The translations under genes were made by a program, and so were the position numbers. The notes under the pieces were generated by a model. It ran no database searches and had not been told where the DNA came from. It was given only the letters and a program-made list of their open reading frames with translations. 64,000 nucleotides of DNA from Orbilia blumenaviensis (lineage: Eukaryota; Ascomycota; Orbiliomycetes; Orbiliales; Orbiliaceae): NCBI GenBank assembly GCA_036872755.1, contig JAVHNS010000006.1:1054001-1118000 (forward strand), written 5' to 3'. Shown here in pieces: positions 46,332 to 57,994 of the stretch (position 1 is its first letter; the number at the start of each line of letters is the position of its first letter).

Positions 46332-46395
<64 letters not shown>

Positions 46396-48157
46396 CCTTT
46401 CCTTCTTTCCTTTTGTATTGTAGAACCCTTTGCTATCCTATTCCGGATGACCTGGAATAGATGATTTCGTCTTTCTGTTCTATTCTATACTCCTAGGGAT
46501 GTTTTGGATGAGGGGAAGAAAAAACAAAAAACTAACAAATTACCCCGCTTTAGACTCCATTGGCAGCGCCACAGATGTCCCCACCAAACGGAGACGAACT
46601 ATCAAGGACCCAAAGCCCGCACAGTCCCCCGAAAAGTCGGGCGAGGAACAGGAGGGCCCTACCAGAGAATCCTATCCGGATCCCCGGTGGATGAACGAAC
46701 CCCGCAAATATCTCAATCTGCGTGACCACAGATACAAGTACATTTCAAAGATTACGTGAGTCTCAGACCTACCCTTTATGGAGATGTGTCAACACTATCA
46801 CCGCCCTTTATCTTGGTTGGGGATGGTAGTCCTTACTCTTAACTCTCTTTCTTTTAGGAACAAACTTCTCGATGATGAAGGCTGGAAGCAACCAGCGAAG
46901 GAGTACCAGGAGATGCAACAGAAGAAGACTGGAACATGGATGTCGTTGAACCAACACTTGTATCCAAAGAATAAGGATTGCATTCCACCCTCGGGTAGGA
47001 TCGGTTGCGAACTATTTTTTTTTTTTTTTTTTTTTTTGCTTTCACAGAAGACAACTCACCTTCATGGGTACGTATGAATACTGATTTGCGTCCTGCCCGC
47101 TTTTTGCAACGGGTGGTTTCCGTTTCTGTTAGTGAACCCTTTGGAACTTGTACTGGATCTTATCTTGAAACACGGTGCTGCCACCCCGGAGGACCGGAAC
47201 CAGGAACCAAGTATCTCTGGCTGCTTCTTGAGACTCGTCAACAACCTTGTCGCCAACGAGTCCCTGGCAAAGACCATCGAGTCGGAGACAGCAGAAACTC
47301 TAGCTTCGCGGGAAAGGACCGGACTCGATGAAGCTGCCGCTCCGCCGGTATCGCCTGTGGTTTCTGCTACTGTTGGTAATCTGGAAGATCTCAAGTCGCC
47401 ACATGAGCCAGCCTCACCTGCCCTCTCTGGATTGGATGACAAAGCCGGACTACAGCCACAGTCACCAATGGTGTCTCCACATACTTCAAGGTTCCCCAAG
47501 GATCAGAAGGTTCGTGCTTCACCGCTCTCCGCTACTGGATCTCAGCAATATGGACCACTTCCTCTTATTCCCGCTGGGTTTCCTGGATCCACAGCAGCGC
47601 AGCAAGCAATGTATGGCTTTTCCACTACTGGATATCCTGGACCACTCCCCGCTTATGGACCTTCCACCGGACTAGGACTTACCGCCAATCAAAGCTTTGT
47701 CGACGCATCTACCTCGCCAATCCTGACTAATTCCCCACATAGCGCAGGACTGACGTTCTATGGCCCACAACCCCGGTATGTACCCAGGACTCAGTCGCCA
47801 TTAGCTTATTCACACCATCCCAGGATGATCGGCCCGCAGCCTGCACCTGCTGCAGTGGCTGCCGCCTCGTTCGTTCAGCCATGGACCTTGAATGCCCAAG
47901 CTGCCTACTCAACCCAGGATCCCGGAGCTTCAATTGACTCTGAACCGCTGGTTCAGTCGTTTGTGCCGTCGCAGCCCGAGTCCGTGACTTCGGAGTATCA
48001 CACGCCAAAGGAGCAAGTTTCTGGATTCAACTTCTACGCCACTCAGCCACAAGCTCACGAACTGAACATCGGATCTATGGACAGCATGATCATGGACGAA
48101 GCCCGGTTCAATGCTTGGATTGGTAGTGACCTCTCATGGAACACCACTACCGACTAA
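46080..48157 (+). CDS. Unidentified Pro/Ser-rich protein with basic motifs, probably nuclear
   Basis: Four exons (46080-46320, 46554-46755, 46858-46994, 47133-48157) give 534 residues. The N-terminal 115 residues are low-complexity with two basic clusters (TTPKRRRKS, TKRRRT) that look like nuclear signals. A compact, charged, probably folded region follows at about 130-235: YPDPRWMNEPRKYLNLRDHR, TNKLLDDEGWKQPAKEY, then NPLELVLDLILKHG and a helical GCFLRLVNNLVANESLAK. The last 300 residues are Pro/Ser/Tyr/Gly-rich and end with an acidic-aromatic tail (MIMDEARFNAWIGSDLSW), like an activation region. I do not know this family; a transcriptional regulator is an inference. The first intron carries a T61 run yet has a perfect ACTAAC branch point. 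Confidence 0.75.
46335..46395 (+). repeat. T61 homopolymer inside an intron
   Basis: Sixty-one consecutive T begin 15 bases after the GTGAGA donor of the first intron of the 534-residue protein gene. The exact length may be uncertain in the assembly. Confidence 0.9.
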
Positions 48158-49750
48158 ACTGCCCTGGATAATTCGCTTCTTCGGTTGCTTTGATACTCTG
48201 ATACTTGGACTCTTTTTTTTATTATTCACGATCGTTTTGATTGCTTTTTTTTTTATTTTTACTTTTATCTATTCTGGATCCTCATTCTTCCACCTTTTAT
48301 TACGACGACAGAACTATACCTGGATTTTCCGTGGATTTACTCTTTCAACCTGGGACCTTTGACGGAATCTCTCAACACTCGCTCTCTCTTCCAACCTCTC
48401 TCTCTTGGATCTTGGAATTGTTTTTTTTCACATGTTCTCTCTCCGGGCGGCTTCTGGTATCTCTTGGCGTTTTTAGAAAGAAACTATTCGTGCAGAACGA
48501 AATTATTATTGGCGGAGTTGGGAAAGACATCTTTTTTTCTTCATATTTTGTTCGTTTAGATACTGAGGGTTTGTGTGCTATTCTTTCTTGATATCCCATT
48601 CATTCCTTTTTTTTCTTCTTTACCAAAGGCAAAAAAAAAGTAATGTCTATTTCCTTTTTCTCTCTAGCATGGTTTGGGGCCTGTATATTGGAATACCTTT
48701 TTATGTTTTGAAAGCCTTGTATTATTGTGATGAATCTTTCGTGAGCGAGAAGGAAGGGGAGGAAAAGAAAGAAAAAAGAAACAGAAAAAGAAAGACCTGC
48801 GTGGACCGGTATGGGATTTTTTCGGAGCCTTCTGGACGACACTCTCTCCTGGACCTTTTCGCTGTCGCATATCTGGACTCTTTTTATTCTTTTTTTTATT
48901 ACTACCACCACCACCACCACCCTCTTATGGATCTACTACTATCACTACCTACCACACCGAGTTTGTCGAGAGTCCCACGGACAAAGGACGCTCACCAGAC
49001 TCGTCTGGCCCTCCCTGGATTTGATTATGATACTGACTTTAGATGAGTTTTACTTACTTTAACCAGTCGTAGAATCTAGGTTGGGTGCCTTCTCTGCCCG
49101 TGGGACTCTCACACTCTCGCTCCTTTGTCTTTTTTTTCTATGATCTTTTTTTATTCTTCATCTCTACCTCGTGGACGGAACCTCTCTTCCTGGATGGACT
49201 CTTTATCTCTCTCTGGACTTCTGACCTGGACTACTTGGATGCGGCACTACGTCTTTCGATCTTGATTCTTTGGATTTTAGTTAGCTTTTTTTTCAATGTT
49301 TTGTTTAGTAGTTTTTTTTTTCTTTTCTTTATATAACATTTTCACCGGAGTATCTTTTTTTATATATTCATGTATACCCTTTTTCTTTTAGTATATACCT
49401 ACCTTTTTCTTATGCCCACAAACCTCTCACACACAAAACCCCCCACTTGTATATTCGTGATTCGATCCCTTCCTTTTTTTTATATATCTTTCCCTTGGAT
49501 GGATGGGATGGGATGTATTTATGACGACGACGATGATGATGATGTATGCGTGCATGATGACGGTTAGCTTCGATACTTTATCTACTCACTCTTATCATTA
49601 TTATTTATTATTACTACTTGATATACCTTTCCATCTCAGCCGTAGTTGGTGGCTAATGCTTTTTGTAAAACGGTGAAGTTTGGATCCGGGCATATGATTG
49701 TGAATCAAAAACGGGGAATCGATACCGCAATGCTTCATATACCATGGTAT

Positions 49751-49874
49751 ACCTTAGGGAGTTTGGGTACTTTTTCTGGGACTGCCTCTGAATGTTTACA
49801 TATTTTTTTAAAAAAAGGAAGCAAGTGGTCTTATTCTTTTTCAAATCGTCATTTATACCATTTTTAGGTTCCCC
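49751..49874 (+). repeat. Dispersed repeat, copy B
   Basis: Same orientation and clear similarity to bases 1524-1640. Shared words include GTTTGGGTACTTTT and CTGGGACTGC, and a TTTATAC-centred block ends in GTTCCC. Directly upstream is a 14-base perfect palindrome TATACCATGGTATA (49738-49751). Confidence 0.6.
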
Positions 49875-50528
49875 ATCTTGATCTAGGGCATAGTCAGGCT
49901 CAAATATATATATATATATATATCGGCAACTGCTTCTGTGTATCTATTACGAATTAAGCCCTCGGATACTATTCTGTTGTTAGAATAGTGTTTTATATGA
50001 CTATTACTACCCTAGGTATATACGTAGAACTTCGCAGATGCATTCGTCAACCATGTCTATATCTGATGGGATCGATCTCAGGATTGATACTCTTTTTTTT
50101 TTTTTTGCCGTGGTTTTGGGATAGTGGCTATGGTGGGTATTTGAATGTATTTTACTGCTTTTGTGAGTACCTGAATCATGATGTGTATTTGCTAGAGTAA
50201 TAGGTTTTTTTTTTCTTGAATGCGCTGTCTTCATGTGATTTTGATTACCTACTCTGCTGTACTAGAACAATAGTATCGGTATTACCATACCTCTATTGAC
50301 AGAAATAGTGCTAATCCAGACATATTGAAAGATATAATAATCCCGTGCTTCTAGCGAAACCGATGGCTGAGGCTGCATTGGAGCCTACCTAATATAGGTA
50401 CCTACCTTACGTATTTTTCCCAGTCCAGCATATACATAGATATATTCTCGAACTACTGGTATATTAATATCAATTAGCTTTCTAGAATATCTTCCATCGG
50501 TATAAAGAAGTACATGCGGGGGTAGACG

Positions 50529-50550
50529 TCGATCGATCGATCGATCGATC
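50529..50550 (+). repeat. TCGA tetranucleotide microsatellite
   Basis: Five and a half uninterrupted TCGA units; self-complementary, so it can form a hairpin. Confidence 0.85.
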
Positions 50551-50644
50551 TATTAGAGGTATGTACCTATGCACACGTCGCGGATCGCATTCTACCAATA
50601 TCTAAGCAAGAGTAATCTATATCGATCTTGTTTCTCGTCCCATT

Positions 50645-50646
<2 letters not shown>

Positions 50647-50677
<31 letters not shown>
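50647..50677 (+). repeat. T31 homopolymer
   Basis: Uninterrupted run of 31 T in the long spacer upstream of the PalI gene. Confidence 0.9.
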
Positions 50678-50678
<1 letters not shown>

Positions 50679-53600
50679 TTTTTTCGTTTCGCTTTTATTC
50701 TGGTATTTGGGACCAGCCCGCGAGCCAAACTTCTCACCTTTTTTTTCTGTTTTTTTGTTTTTGAGTTTATATATTAACTGCACACCTTAACTTACATATA
50801 GATACAACACCGGACCCAGATATATTGAATTAATTTCACTAGCTAATATGGAAGATATTGTGTGTGTGTGTCTGTGTCTGTCTGTGTCTGTGTGGTTCTG
50901 TTCTGGAAGGTCTCGGTCCGGACATGGGGGTATATAGGCAGGCAGGACAGGATGGGCTAGGACTAGGACATGGGGGTTTGTTTGATACCCGATGAAATTG
51001 GTACGGTACATACCTACCTGCTGTTAGGAGCAAAAGAGAATCGTTCTTGCTGCTGTAGCGTTAAGATTGGGTGGGTGGGTGCAACCAGTGGTATTTATTG
51101 AGGGTTTATGGATCGGTGGGGAATTTAGGAGGACTGGGGATATCATGGGGGGGGGGGGACTGGGATCGATAATTTCGCTCATGTATATGTCTATAGTGTT
51201 TTTGTAAGGGTGTTGTATACGAGCGAGATCTTTGGTATTAACCGATCAATGTTGAGGGTTTTTTTTTTTTTTTTTATATATGGTCTTTTTTTGATGGCTT
51301 GGTAAGTACTTACATACCTACCTACTTTGCTATACGGGGTTTTGACTGGGGAATGAACACGATGGATGATCACGATCATTGATGGATCGGTTTTTGTGTT
51401 GTGTTTGAGTAAGGGAAGAGATGATGATGATAAAGAAGAAACGTCAAGAGAGAAAGAAAGACCAGCCAAGGCCATGTCCTTTCATTTTCATTCGATCGAT
51501 CATTCAACCAAGCTTTTTCACATAAAAAAGATAAAAAAAAAGAAAGAAAGAGAAAAGAGAAAAAAGAAAGGAAGCCAGGTTCACAGATGAAAAAGCAAGA
51601 AACAAGAATTCGTCATCCCAATCCACCCCCTTCCCTTTCCAATTTGCAATTTTTTGAAATGGTGCTGGATTTTGATCTGATTCGATTCGGCAAGGAAAAG
51701 CGTTGAGCTCGTGGAAAAAAGCAGGTAGGCAATTAAGCTTAAACCCACCAGAAACACGCATATTTTACACTTACATTTACATTTACATTGCATACATGCT
51801 CCTGCCTTGGGGGCGATCTGCCGAGACAAGACTCGGGTTCGTTAGCTAGGAGCCAATACAGTTCGATTGTTTAGTCCTCAGACAGACAGGATTTTTTCTT
51901 TCTTTTCTTTTGAAACCGGTGGGTGGTTAGTTAGTGGAGTGATGACGTCGGGGTTGGAGTTGGTTGGATAGGAGGAGATCTTAGGGAGAGAGCCTCGATT
52001 GGGGGGGGGACTGGATCATGTCCCGTCGGCGGGGATGCATGCATGCACTGTCAATCACTACTGAAGTCATATGTAGAGGTAGATACTAAAGTATGTATAT
52101 ATAGATAGATAGATAGACGGTCTCCACAGTTGAAGGAGAAGGGTCTGGTCTTATTAATAGGCACTGGCTGCGAGAGTGGATCTGATCGTGATCTGGCATG
52201 TGAATGGTCCGTTGATGATCATGATCCCACTGACAAAGGAAAAAAGAGACAGAGACACCAGCATAGTGGGGGAAATAGAATATTCTCGCTATCGCGATCT
52301 CGAATGTTATACGGCACAGCTAGCTGGCTACTAGCTTATAATAGAAAGCGAATGAAAAAGGTGCGAATGTTGGTAGCACCCTATTCGATCCTACGTATAC
52401 GTATACCCCCGGAGAAACAGCATCGAATGGGATTGATTTGTATTTATTATCCTATATCGGGTTGTAAACGATGTTGGAGGATATGTAACACTGCATGTTG
52501 GAGTTTTTTAAAGATCTTCTGGCTTTATTTCTGATCGATTCCTTTTGTTTTTTGGCCGGAGGCTAGCTGGTTTGGGGAGTACGGCCGTTGTTGGCTCTTA
52601 CCTTTCGTCCTCAGATTGAGTAACGAATAAGAAATAAAAAAAGAAGAAGAAAAGAGCGCCTGCTTTTTACAATTCAGACTCGATCGTAGAGCATCGAACA
52701 GAAAGAAATCATCAAGATCGAAGACTGCTGCGAACTTGTGCTATGTATGATAAACGGACGGAGGAGTCGGAAACCGAATGAAACCAAGAGAGCTGAGCTA
52801 ACTAGCTGGCTGGCTAAGTATTCCATACAAAGCACATACAGGCTGCAGGATGCTGCTGCTACTGCTGCTGCGGTTCCTGACGAGACCGCACTAACCAGAC
52901 TGGACGGACGGCAGGTCCTGTCCTGTCCTGCCCCATGCATATGCGCAAGGTTGGATGCAGGTTCCTTTTCTTTCTTTTTCTTCTTCACTTCTTCCCTCTT
53001 TCGCTCGCTCGCTCGCTTTTCTTTCCTTACTTATATAGATTTTTTTTTTTTCCTTCAGCGCATCATGAAATGAAAAAAGTGACAGACGGTGCATACAAGC
53101 TAATATAAAACATAAAACAATGCTGAACGGTGGACGGGCGGCGATGGCATTTCCTTCCGCCGGCGGGAATTACCCGACCCAAGCAAGTAAGTCTTAGGCA
53201 AGTATCTATCTGATAACTGGTCAACTCGCCCCTCAGTATGCTATGCTATGATGCAAAAAAAAAAAAAAACATAAATTGCCAATTCGGTATCAGCACAGTA
53301 CAGTCCCTGTCAAACCGGTGACGAGTTGAAGGATATCAGAGACAGACACTCAGACCCGCCGCCGTCTGCGAAAGAGAGAGAGATAGAGGTATGTATCTGT
53401 CGGGGATGGCATGATGATGTGATACCATTATCTGATATATATATTGCCCAGGTATATAAGGTATATACATGGGGTCGTCCGGAAATTGTGTTTTTCGTTC
53501 TGGAAGCATTCTTTTCGAGTTAGGTAGCCCGGTAGAATATATTTGCTAGCACACTTCAATGGCCTTTTAGGCGGACGGGATTATCACCGTCATGATCAGA

Positions 53601-53871
53601 TGCCTGCCTTGTCTTGTCCTGTCATGCCCTGTCCTGTCCGAGAAGGAGTATGTATGGGATGGGAGATTGGCATTCCCCGAGCAGGAGGATGGATGCTCAT
53701 GCGCATGCTCGTGCTCGTGCCCAATATCGTGGGTTTTTCTGCCCTTTCTAGACTGTTAAATAAATAAATAATATTAAATAAAATAAATAAAGATTAAATA
53801 CTCTACTGCTGTTAGATAGATCGATCGATAGACAGATATATTCCAAAAATATACACGCAAGTCGAACAGCT

Positions 53872-53892
53872 AGAGAGAGAGAGAGAGAGAGA
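53872..53892 (+). repeat. GA dinucleotide microsatellite
   Basis: About ten GA units followed by an interrupted GAAGAGAGA tail. Confidence 0.8.
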
Positions 53893-55326
53893 AGAGAGAT
53901 GCAAATGCACCGCGCGGGGCGGAGGCGGTACACACACAGCCAGAGAGAGTCGAATCAGCCGCCGCCGTCGCCGCCATCGCCGTTTTAGCTGTTTCTTTCT
54001 TTCTTTTCTTTTCTCGTTCAGAGTTTTAGCCTCTGTGCCTGTGCCTGCGCCTGCGCCTGCACACCTGCGCATTCCTTTGCCCTTTCTTTCTTTCTTTCCT
54101 TTCTCTTTCCTGTTTCTGTTTTCCGATTCTGTTCCTGTACCTGAATCTCCATTCCTTTGTCCTTAGAAGCATATCATCATCATCAACATATTATTATAAT
54201 CCAATTTTATATTTGGAGTTCAACCGAATCGGTCAGATCGAAAGAAAGAAGAGATGAAGTAGTTTTTTTTGGGGGGATTAATTTCTATTTTGCATTCTCG
54301 TTCTCGATCCCATTCCATCATCCCGGCGTTTGCCAATAAAATAAGAATATCATATCAATCGACCGGTATCAATATAATTGAATCCCAAGCTTTTTTTTTT
54401 TTTTTTTGATATTATTGCGACTTCGAAACCGTTGGAGGGGATGCACTAGACCAATAAGGGGTGACAGAAGAAGAAGGGGAGAGACAGTTTCTCGTTCTTG
54501 TTGTTTCTCTTTTTCTTACTTTACTTTCCTTTTTCTTTGGCTCAGCTCGCTCTCTCTCTCTCGCGCACACTCTCTTGTCCATCCAATCCGATTCCCGATA
54601 ACCCGATCGATTTGAAGTTGAAGACGACCGTTCTCCACCACCCCGGATCGTTTCTTCTTCTTCTTCCTCTTCCTCTTCTTTCTATCTTTTCTATCCTTTC
54701 TTTACCTTAGTTTTACTTCTTTTTTGGTCTTGACGTTACTTTTACTTCTCCCGAAGAGGGCAAGTCTGAGACAGGCAGACAGAAAGGAAACTCTTTCGCC
54801 AATCGTCATCCATCGCACTTCCTCCTCTTCTTCCTTTTTCTTCTAACGCCTCATCATCCCCGGTCGGTCGGGCCTCACACTCCTTTAAAAAACCATCACC
54901 ATCAACATCACAGCATAGCATATAACACATCACACTCTGGCAGTGGCGTCTCTCTCTTTTTCCTAATTCCTGATTTGGCTCGGTCGGCTTTTTTTCTTAT
55001 TCTTTTGAACAACTTCAACAGAGGCAGCTAATATTAACAAGACAGTTGGAGGGGGGCGCTTGTTGTTGTTTCTTCTCAACCATCTTACTCAGCTCTCCAC
55101 GCCACTTCCAACCTTCATCGCGATTACGATCCTCTCTCTCTCCCTCCGATATTCCGACCTTTTCGAACTGTTTACCTATACAATAATAGCATAGCGACGC
55201 TTATTCTTACACTGGACCGACCGAAAGTCGTTGAGATTTAAAAGGAAGGATTGATTGATTGATTGTTGTTGTCGTTAAAGAGAGAGAGTGTGTGTGCGTG
55301 AAGGAGAAGAAGGAAAAGGGCTCGCG

Positions 55327-57994
55327 ATGATTCGAGCCGCAACCCCCCTCACCATCCTCCTCTTCGCCGCCTTCGCCCTCCTCCTCATCTCCGTCATCTC
55401 CGTCCCCATAATCAAGCCTATCACCCTTGCTACCTACGGCGATGTCTCCTACGGCGTCTTTGGTTACTGCGTTGGCAATCAGTGCTCTCCTATCGAGATC
55501 GGTTACAATCCTGGTACGTTTTTATCTCACCTCTCTCTCTTATCGCATGGCTTCTTCTTCTTCTTCTACTTCTTCTATATTTATATTCCCCGGCGATCTT
55601 CAATTCCCACATGGTGGGCGCCTTTCCAATGATAATTTTTATATAATATAATAAGGTTCTAACCGTTGCATTCTAAAATTTTTTTTAATGTGAATAGACA
55701 CTGCATTGAAGGACCCAACCAGAACCGACTTTTCGCTTCCCTCCAATGCCCGACACTCGCTCTCGAGCCTCCTCATCATCCACCCCATCGCCGCCGCCTT
55801 CACCCTCGTTTTGATGATACTGGCCGCCTGTTCCCACCTCCACGGTCCCTCGAACAATCCCAAGTACCTCCTGGGCACCCTCCTCTTCGCTCTTCCGACT
55901 TTTCTGGTCACCCTGCTCGCTTTCCTCGTCGATATCCTTCTTTTCATCCCCCATCTCTCCTGGGGTGGTTGGCTCGTCCTCGCCGCCACGATATGCATTC
56001 TCACCGCTGGCATCATGACCTGCGCCATGCGCCGCACCGTCGTCTCCAGGGCCGCTCAGAAGGCCAGGATCGCTGTCAACGCCGAAATGAACGGTGAGGC
56101 CTTCCGCGAACAGCGAGCCGCCGCCATCGCCCAACGCGACAACTCCGACTATGGAAGCAACAATATCAATAACAACAACTCGTCCACCACCGCGATCGGA
56201 AGTAGTGGTTCTCCCGCGCCGATGATGCGCGAACCTAAGATTCCCGAATTCGCTACCTTTGACGTCACCCGTAAGCCTAGCACCGATAACGATAGGACGC
56301 CGCTTAACCCGCGTGGGCAGACACCCCAGCCGAACGATCTACCCGCATTTCCCAATCCGGACCGTGCTGGCGGATTCAACCCTAACATCCCGCGACACCC
56401 GACCCCCGGCGATCCGGAGAATTCGGACTATAATTCGGCGCTGAGCAGGCAGAGATCGAACCATACTGTGAGTTCTGATGGATTTGGACCTGCTGCATCG
56501 TCGTTTGATAGGCATGGAACTCCGCCCGTACCAATGATGATGGGTGGCGCTGGCGGTCCCGGAGGAAGAGGTGGATATCCACCGCGAGGTGGGCCGATGA
56601 TGATGAGGGGCAGAGGAGGACCGGGTGGTATGGGACCTAGAGGCGGCGGATTTGGACCACCACCGCAACAATTAAGAGGTGGAATGCGAGGAGGACCGGG
56701 CGGTATGGGACCGAGAGGCGGACCTTCTTTCAGAGGAAGAGGTGGACCTAACGGATTCTACGTTGGAGGACCGAACGGGTCGATGAATTCGGTTGAAGAG
56801 AGACCGTATATTGGACCCGGACCACCACCGATCTTTATGAGACCAGGCGACCAGGGACCGGATTTCCGAGGACCGAGCCCGGGCTTTGAAAGCGACAATA
56901 TGTATGGCCCACCGCCGAGGGGGAATGAGATGGGATTCGAACAAGGGGGAGCATATGGACCGCCACCCAGACGGCCGACTATCGAGACACCGCCGGTTGA
57001 CCAGGGTGGACCGTACGGACCGCCTCCGCGAAGACCTACTAATGAAATCCCACCTCCCGATAACAATATGGGCTACATGCAAGCTGAGAACCCGCGCTAC
57101 GCCTCTCCTCCACCATTGCCAATTGAACAACAGCAACAACAGAATACCAATAATATCAGATACGATGCATATGAGATGGACGCGGCTCCGATTATGACCA
57201 CAGCAGATCCTATTGGATTGGCCGTCGGTTCGCAGCAGCGTAGAACACCTAGCCCGGCGCTTCAGAGCCCCGCCAGCAAGTATTCGCAAGAAGAGTATGT
57301 TTTCCCTCTTTCCAAGTTTATTTTTACTTTTTTTTATAGAAAAGTTTTGGACTAACGTGATGTGGTTGATAGGTACGTGCCGCCTAGGACAGCGTGGGCT
57401 GCGAGTGGCAGGGAAACGCCGCGCCAGGAAGGGCCAGTCGCAGAACTGCCAGTTGAATTACCCACCCAATCCTCTCCTCCACAGCCTACTCACCCATCTT
57501 CCCCGCCGAGACCGCGACGATCACAAGATTACTATGAAGACGTTGATCCGCGCTTTGAGTCTCCACCGAACCCGACCGCTATCCCAGCAATTCTGACTCC
57601 CGGATACACACCACCACCGACAATGGCGCTCGCCGAATACCCACCGGATGCACGTGAGGAGCGAGCACCACCGGCGCAGCGTGAACCGCGCAGCAACAAT
57701 AACGTAGCATACCAAGACCCCAGCGGCTCGTATGAAGAACTCCAGCCGGGTCAGCGTAGTCCCGCGATGTCGACTAGTAGTCACTTCACGAGCATCAGCC
57801 AGAGAGGAGTCAACCCTCGGTGGCAGGGAGAAGGGGCACCCAGTATGCCAGCTAGGGATCCCAGGCGGCCACGGCAGCAGGATCAGATACTAGCGAGCAA
57901 TCCAGACTTTGAGCTGCCGCGGGTCGGCGGTGGCGTTGGTGGTGTTAGTGGTGGTGGTGGTGGACGGGGCCGACGCGGCGGGTTTGGATATTAA
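55327..57994 (+). CDS. palI: pH-response regulator PalI/Rim9 (SUR7/PalI family)
   Basis: Three exons (55327-55513, 55698-57294, 57373-57994) give 801 residues. The N-terminal 180 residues have the PalI/SUR7 layout: a first membrane span (about 5-25), an extracellular loop with YGVFGYCVGNQCSPIEIGY, then three closely spaced spans (about 83-105, 113-137, 143-165). The rest is a long cytosolic tail with Gly/Arg/Met/Pro repeats (GGPGG, MGPRGG, RGRGG) and two copies of YGPPPRRPT. In the Pal/Rim pathway this plasma-membrane protein assists the PalH/Rim21 sensor of ambient alkaline pH. Start choice: the ATG at 55327 opens directly into the first span. The leader is long and pyrimidine-rich. Confidence 0.93.

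Larger units (their letters stand above)
48158..55326. other. 7.2 kb gene-free stretch, T-rich, with microsatellites
   Basis: The first 1.4 kb is T/C-rich and dotted with CTGGAYT-like words, likely the 3' flank or untranslated region of the preceding gene. Further on are repeat copy B (49751-49874), a TA microsatellite (about 49904-49923), TCGA repeats (50529-50550), T31 (50647-50677), T17 (51259-51275), a CTG/CTA run (about 52848-52870), a TAAA run (about 53757-53790) and a GA repeat (about 53872-53892). From about 54480 to 55326 a pyrimidine-rich leader precedes the PalI gene. No coding region is convincing. Confidence 0.5.

Noticed and set aside
47048..47067. 20-base piece as a constitutive fourth exon
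   Set aside because: Including it throws the last exon out of frame, while skipping it joins the flanking exons perfectly in phase.
48158..49567. Series of T-rich frames after the 534-residue protein gene
   Set aside because: Phe/Leu/Ser runs come from T/C-rich sequence; they look like untranslated flank, not genes.
52130..52534. 134-codon frame in the long spacer
   Set aside because: It begins on a non-ATG codon and has no family resemblance; it sits in a microsatellite-rich non-coding region.
55639..57289. Long antisense open frames (up to 205 codons) opposite the palI gene
   Set aside because: They mirror the Gly/Pro/Arg-rich codons of the real gene, lack domains and splice logic, and vanish outside the repetitive region.
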